Source: Bacteroidota bacterium
GTDB lineage: Bacteria; Bacteroidota; Bacteroidia; Palsa-948
Assembly (NCBI GenBank): GCA_003164895.1
Contig: PLUL01000015.1
Location: forward strand, 91,147 to 145,560
Direction: 5' to 3'
Length of the DNA: 54,414 bases
A program made the translations under genes and the position numbers. A model generated the notes under the pieces. That model did not search any database, had not been told where the DNA came from, and saw only the letters and a program-made list of their open reading frames with translations. Shown here piece after piece: positions 50,913 to 54,414 of the stretch (its first letter is position 1; each line of letters starts with the position of its first letter).

Positions 50913-50920
50913 CAAAAGTA
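50913..50920 (-). promoter_or_regulatory. -7 promoter element of the O-antigen ligase gene
   Basis: TACTTTTG on the minus strand, 12 nt before the ATG at 50900. Confidence 0.55.
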
Positions 50921-51224
50921 CACAACCTTCCTAACACCTAGGGAATAGCCACAAAAATGAGTAGTTTGTAAAAATATATAGTGGTTCTTGAGTTTAGCTC
51001 TCCCAGTTGAAAGAATTTGAACCTAATCCATTTTTATATAATCATTGAATGAATTTAGGTTCCAGACGCGGAGGTAATTGGATTCAATCCTTTTTTGAGC
51101 TGCTATTTTTATGATTCATATAATCGATAGTAACCGATCCGGTTACGCATCTACGCGTGTGAATTCTAAATGAATTGAGAGTGCGAACGTGGGATGTAAA
51201 ATAAATATCTTCATAAATTGAAAA
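50921..51224. other. Intergenic region between the polymerase and amylase genes
   Basis: About 300 nt. It includes an inverted repeat GAACCTAA (51019-51026) / TTAGGTTC (51055-51062) and the second copy of the 33-nt element at 51114-51146. No intact gene is visible. Confidence 0.45.
51114..51146 (-). repeat. 33-nt interspersed element, copy B, downstream of the amylase gene
   Basis: 28 of 33 positions match copy A at 46993-47025. GTAACCG (51130-51136) and CGGTTAC (51140-51146) make a perfect 7-bp stem with a 3-nt loop. It lies 78 nt beyond the amylase stop codon. Confidence 0.65.
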
Positions 51225-53615
51225 CTACTCTTTTATAATTGCAAATTTGTTGAAAACAGTTTTATCGGCAGTTTGCATTTTAACGATATAGATACCATTT
51301 GCTAAATTGGGATTCTCGAATATAATTTCCTGTGTTCCTCCCGATGTAATGCCATTAAACAATATTTGCAATTCCTCACCTTGTATACTTAACAAACTGA
51401 TCTTTACCTTTTCAACTTTGAGTGTAGTGAATTTTACTGTGGCAGTAGTTGATACAATGGTTGGATAAATCAGAATGTTATTATTCTGTTGGTTTGCCAT
51501 ATTAGAAACAGAGGTAAATATAACAGGCGTAGAAGGGTATTGAATTGTATTTGCAACCATTGGAGCGGTGTAATTTGATTTTACATACACCCGTTGATTG
51601 GTATTAGCAGCATTAGTATTTTTAATATAAATGGTATAGAACCCAATATTCGGTGGCATGTAAGTTAATTGCAATGTGCCTGTATCGGCAACCGTTTGCA
51701 ATAACACACCTGAATGATCTCTTAATTCTAACGTAACATTATTACCGGAACTTGTAGGATACAAATTAAGCGTGATCAGTTTATTTGCATCGCTGAATAT
51801 TTCTCCCACATATCTGTAAGCAGTGCTGGCAGCAGGCAATTCACCTCCTTGCTGCAAACTGTTTGGATGCGAGTCGCCAAGGTCTTGCGCCATTTCCCAC
51901 TCTTGCGTAACACTGTTTATTGGTGAATTCATTGCAATGGCAGAATTTGCTTTACCCCAAATGCAATATCCTTTTCGTGTGTTGCTACCGTTGCATGGAG
52001 GAACATTAATGTTTGCCATTCCATTTGCGTCGGTATAAATATCGGCTGTGTTTGCACCTGAATAATCATGCAGCTGAACATTAGGACCAAAATCGGTTTG
52101 CACTAACGCATTTTGCCAGGTTGTCCAATTATCGGTTATGCCGATGATGGCGTAGCTGTTTTCGGGTCCGGCATTATAACCTCGCTCAATAATTAATAGA
52201 TCGGGTGCTTGCCAGCGAACCTTATAAGTTCCCTTTTTAAATTGCAGTTGCTGATGACAGGCAATAATATTTGCAATGTCAGTATTCACGGGCAGATCGG
52301 TGGTGCTGGTTGGTAAATGCGAATATCGTTTACCGGTGCTTTCAACATTGAACAAGTCTTCAAAAAAAACTTGTGGCGCACCATCAACTGCAAAAGCAAT
52401 GGCATACGCTGCAGAAAGTCTCCCGTCAGCAGCATCAATGTGTCCGCCAATTTCATTTCCAGTATCCCATCCTGTAATATTGCCCGATGTATCTTTTATC
52501 GGGCGGTAGGTGTCGTGATTATTTACAAAAGGAACTGTTCGGTATCTGTTGCTTTGCTGCGCACCGGGTATGTTGCTTAGATCGTAATTTCCATTACCGC
52601 TCACCATATTTTTTATTTCCTGACGTAAACTAAAATCAAAAGTGCCTATCATATTTTCAGTGCCGCTATTACTCGTATTCACTGAATTGATCCAGCTATC
52701 CATTTCACTGGCAGAACCGATGTATTCTCCTACTGCAAATAGTTGTTGTCCTCCATTTGCCCAACCTGCATTGTATTTTGCATTCCATAAAATATCCTGA
52801 ATGGTATATTGAGGATAATTTTTTCCTGCATCAAACCGAAACCCATCCACACCTGTTTGTTTTTTTTGCCACACCAACCAGTGCCTTGCATTTGCCCTCA
52901 TATAAACTGAATCCTGAACCGGATTATACAACGCATTAGAACTGCCGCCATAAGCAGAATTTTCATAGCTAATGTCAGGACCAAACATTACCTGGTCAAT
53001 AACAGTAGTATTAAAATGATTGTTGTATTGATTCGGATAAAAGTTTGTCCAGTTAGCGCTCCAGCGTCCTTGCCTGCTGGTATAATCATTAAAAGATTCA
53101 TCTGTTGCAGGTGTAGCGTAACAAGTATATCTGAAGTTCTTATATTTTGAAGTTGTATTATCATCCAATGCATTAGGGTCTTGACCACCTGCACCTGTAG
53201 ATGAACCGGCAGCATCCATGTGATTGAGAACAATGTCGTCTATTACTTCAATTCCATTTGCATGCATAACAGCAATGAGACGCAACAGTTCGTCTTTATT
53301 TCCCACTCGTGTCCCTGTGTTTCCCTTTTGATATTTATCTCCCAGATCATAATGATCGAACGGAGCATATCCATCACTACTTGATGCACCGTTTTTAATA
53401 AAGGGCGGAATCCATACTGCATCAATACCCATTTGCTTTAAGCGCGGAGCCAAATCAGCCAGGTAATTACTCCAGCCATCAGGATAATTATTGTTCCAGT
53501 AATCCCACCAAAAACATTCTAATACCACTTTGCCATTCCAAACAGTTGTTGTTTGAGAATTAACAGTATTGAAGAACAATGAAGATAGAAGTACTATTAA
53601 AAATATTTTTTTCAT
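51225..53615 (-). CDS. Secreted alpha-amylase (GH13) with T9SS C-terminal sorting domain
   Basis: 796 aa. Signal peptide MKKIFLIVLLSSLFFNTVNSQ. The GH13 (beta/alpha)8 catalytic domain (residues about 25-480) has all conserved regions: DIVLNH at 127-132, nucleophile Asp262 in GFRFDAGK, acid/base Glu297 in AVGEYIG and Asp368 in VNNHD. It endo-hydrolyses alpha-1,4-glucans such as starch or glycogen. A middle beta-domain (about 590-690) follows, then a T9SS sorting domain (NILIYPTIVSTTATVKF to end), so it is exported to the surface or medium. No SusCD or other starch genes are adjacent. Promoter TACATTTG upstream. Confidence 0.95.
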   Translation of the reverse strand: MKKIFLIVLLSSLFFNTVNSQTTTVWNGKVVLECFWWDYWNNNYPDGWSNYLADLAPRLKQMGIDAVWIPPFIKNGASSSDGYAPFDHYDLGDKYQKGNTGTRVGNKDELLRLIAVMHANGIEVIDDIVLNHMDAAGSSTGAGGQDPNALDDNTTSKYKNFRYTCYATPATDESFNDYTSRQGRWSANWTNFYPNQYNNHFNTTVIDQVMFGPDISYENSAYGGSSNALYNPVQDSVYMRANARHWLVWQKKQTGVDGFRFDAGKNYPQYTIQDILWNAKYNAGWANGGQQLFAVGEYIGSASEMDSWINSVNTSNSGTENMIGTFDFSLRQEIKNMVSGNGNYDLSNIPGAQQSNRYRTVPFVNNHDTYRPIKDTSGNITGWDTGNEIGGHIDAADGRLSAAYAIAFAVDGAPQVFFEDLFNVESTGKRYSHLPTSTTDLPVNTDIANIIACHQQLQFKKGTYKVRWQAPDLLIIERGYNAGPENSYAIIGITDNWTTWQNALVQTDFGPNVQLHDYSGANTADIYTDANGMANINVPPCNGSNTRKGYCIWGKANSAIAMNSPINSVTQEWEMAQDLGDSHPNSLQQGGELPAASTAYRYVGEIFSDANKLITLNLYPTSSGNNVTLELRDHSGVLLQTVADTGTLQLTYMPPNIGFYTIYIKNTNAANTNQRVYVKSNYTAPMVANTIQYPSTPVIFTSVSNMANQQNNNILIYPTIVSTTATVKFTTLKVEKVKISLLSIQGEELQILFNGITSGGTQEIIFENPNLANGIYIVKMQTADKTVFNKFAIIKE

Positions 53616-53653
53616 GTATTTAATTTAAAATTGGGTAAAAGAAAATGATGAAG

Positions 53654-53661
53654 CAAATGTA
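53654..53661 (-). promoter_or_regulatory. -7 promoter element of the amylase gene
   Basis: TACATTTG on the minus strand, 38 nt before the ATG at 53615. Confidence 0.55.
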
Positions 53662-53706
53662 AAAGAGTTATCCTCAAAACCAGAGTGCGTTGAAAAGTAT
53701 TTTGTT

Positions 53707-53786
53707 GCCCTCACCCTGCACCCTCTCCCACAGGAGAGGGAAATGCACTTCCTTCTCCCGCTGGGAGAAGGATTGAGGATGAGGGC
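53707..53786. repeat. 80-bp palindromic repeat with two inner hairpins
   Basis: The outer arms GCCCTCACCCT (53707-53717) and AGGATGAGGGC (53776-53786) pair with one G-U-type mismatch. Inside are two perfect hairpins: CCCTCTCC / GGAGAGGG (53721-53740) and CCTTCTCCC / GGGAGAAGG (53751-53771). The C-rich composition is unlike the surroundings. Such CCCTCTCCC-type elements occur in many bacterial genomes as dispersed repeats. Confidence 0.75.
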
Positions 53787-53864
53787 ATAAAGTATTTGCC
53801 GGTCAATCTAATTTCCCCGCTGGTGCGTGTTTACGGTGAAAAAGGAAAATACTAACTTCATCCC

Positions 53865-54221
53865 GTGAAAGCGATCTTCTTCCTCCTCCTTCTGGCACTT
53901 AGCGCTTCGATGGTGCATGGGCAGGCAAAGAAAAAATTCTCCAAGCCGGATTCCTTGAAACTGAATTACTGTAACTGCGATTCCCTGTACAAGAGCTTTC
54001 CCGCCAAGCAACCTTCAAAAGCCAATGCACCTGAATTTGACGGCAACGGATGGAACAAACTATACACCTTTCAGAACCAGATCGGGCAATGCGGGTATTT
54101 TGAAAAATACTACTTCCTTTTCGGTCTGCGCTATATTTATGATGCGGATGAAAAGATCATCCGTATAGACAAATATTTTAACGGAAGAAAAGCGGGAACC
54201 TGCGATGTAGGAAAGAAGTAA
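53865..54221 (+). CDS. Short secreted protein of unknown function
   Basis: 118 aa. Signal peptide (IFFLLLLALSASMVHGQ), then a basic patch (AKKKFSKPDSLKLNYC), a SYKSFPAKQPSK-like stretch and a C-terminal beta region (YTFQNQIGQCGYFEKYYFLFG, LRYIYDADEKIIRIDKYFNGR). Cysteines are at NCNCDS, GQCGY and TCDVG. No family recognised. Codon use is slightly more GC-rich than the surroundings, which may mean a more recent arrival or simply expression bias. Confidence 0.65.
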   Translation: MKAIFFLLLLALSASMVHGQAKKKFSKPDSLKLNYCNCDSLYKSFPAKQPSKANAPEFDGNGWNKLYTFQNQIGQCGYFEKYYFLFGLRYIYDADEKIIRIDKYFNGRKAGTCDVGKK

Positions 54222-54414
54222 GCACAAGTTAGCGCGCGTAATGAATTCCATAACGACAAAAGCAAATATCACTTTTTCCAACTTTTACTCTTTAAACGGC
54301 TCAAATGAACAGAAGAGATATTAAGATAGGAAGCAATGTAATGTTGTGGCACTCTGGAAAGCAAACTGGGAAATAGTTGATTCATTTCGTTATATCTTTC
54401 TAAAGGCTTTTTTG
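54222..54414. other. Window-end sequence
   Basis: Nothing with a supportable function. Only very short frames (for example 23 codons from 54305) are present, and the region runs off the window end. Confidence 0.3.

Noticed and set aside
1-54414. tRNA, rRNA, CRISPR array, prophage or insertion sequence
   Set aside because: I looked for T-loop and repeat-spacer patterns and transposase motifs and saw none. Absence of weak or unusual examples cannot be guaranteed by eye.

Overview
The window is AT-rich, gene-dense chromosomal DNA from a member of the phylum Bacteroidota. Four lines of sequence evidence support this. Many genes are preceded by the Bacteroidota -7 promoter motif TAnnTTTG. GldF and GldG gliding proteins are encoded. 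Two secreted proteins end in type IX secretion (T9SS) C-terminal sorting domains. Several families largely confined to this phylum are present: DUF4290, the TIGR02757 family, and ribosomal protein bTHX. I cannot place the organism more precisely. I see no rRNA, tRNA, CRISPR array, prophage or intact insertion sequence.

Layout. 0.2-5.2 kb: an ABC-2 exporter pair followed by an Omp85-like outer-membrane barrel, a DUF2911 protein and a small SWIB-domain protein. 5.5-11.5 kb: a tiny membrane ORF, a TonB-dependent receptor with a small upstream partner, a rhomboid protease, a secreted unknown and dnaN. 11.5-16 kb: an operon gldF-gldG-DUF4340-CPBP protease. 16-18.1 kb: an ACP phosphodiesterase-like protein, a small membrane protein and aroC. 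18.1-21 kb: histidine catabolism genes hutI and ftcD (bifunctional). 21-26 kb: a membrane-anchored patatin, recQ and a 3-methyladenine glycosylase. 25.9-32.1 kb: a secreted protein and a lipoprotein of unknown role, then RlmI-like methyltransferase, a secreted unknown, fmt, an agmatinase-family enzyme and a TrmH-like methyltransferase. 32.1-38.7 kb: an LRR/barrel protein, two SDRs, bTHX with a long tail, a TIGR02757 protein, an SRPBCC/GyrI-like protein and an MFS transporter. 38.7-46.6 kb: an ABC ATPase, dnaJ-grpE, a TlpA-like thioredoxin, murA, a DUF4290 protein and a UvrD/PcrA helicase. 47.1-53.6 kb: a surface cluster with a PKD/T9SS protein, an O-antigen-ligase-like polymerase with TPRs and a T9SS-exported alpha-amylase. 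53.9-54.2 kb: a short secreted unknown.

Most of the window is housekeeping or envelope function. The observations most worth following are these. Ribosomal protein bTHX is fused to a histone-H1-like Lys/Ala/Pro tail. A REP-like palindrome is inserted in frame inside the trmH-like gene. A 33-nt element is shared at nearly the same distance downstream of both T9SS cargo genes. MurA has Asp in place of the fosfomycin-target Cys. An intrinsic terminator lies inside the coding end of a convergent gene. Palindromic repeats occur in transcribed or intergenic positions, and several promoters sit so close to ATG codons that the mRNAs should be leaderless or nearly so. I did not find a clear new multi-gene defence or biosynthetic system.
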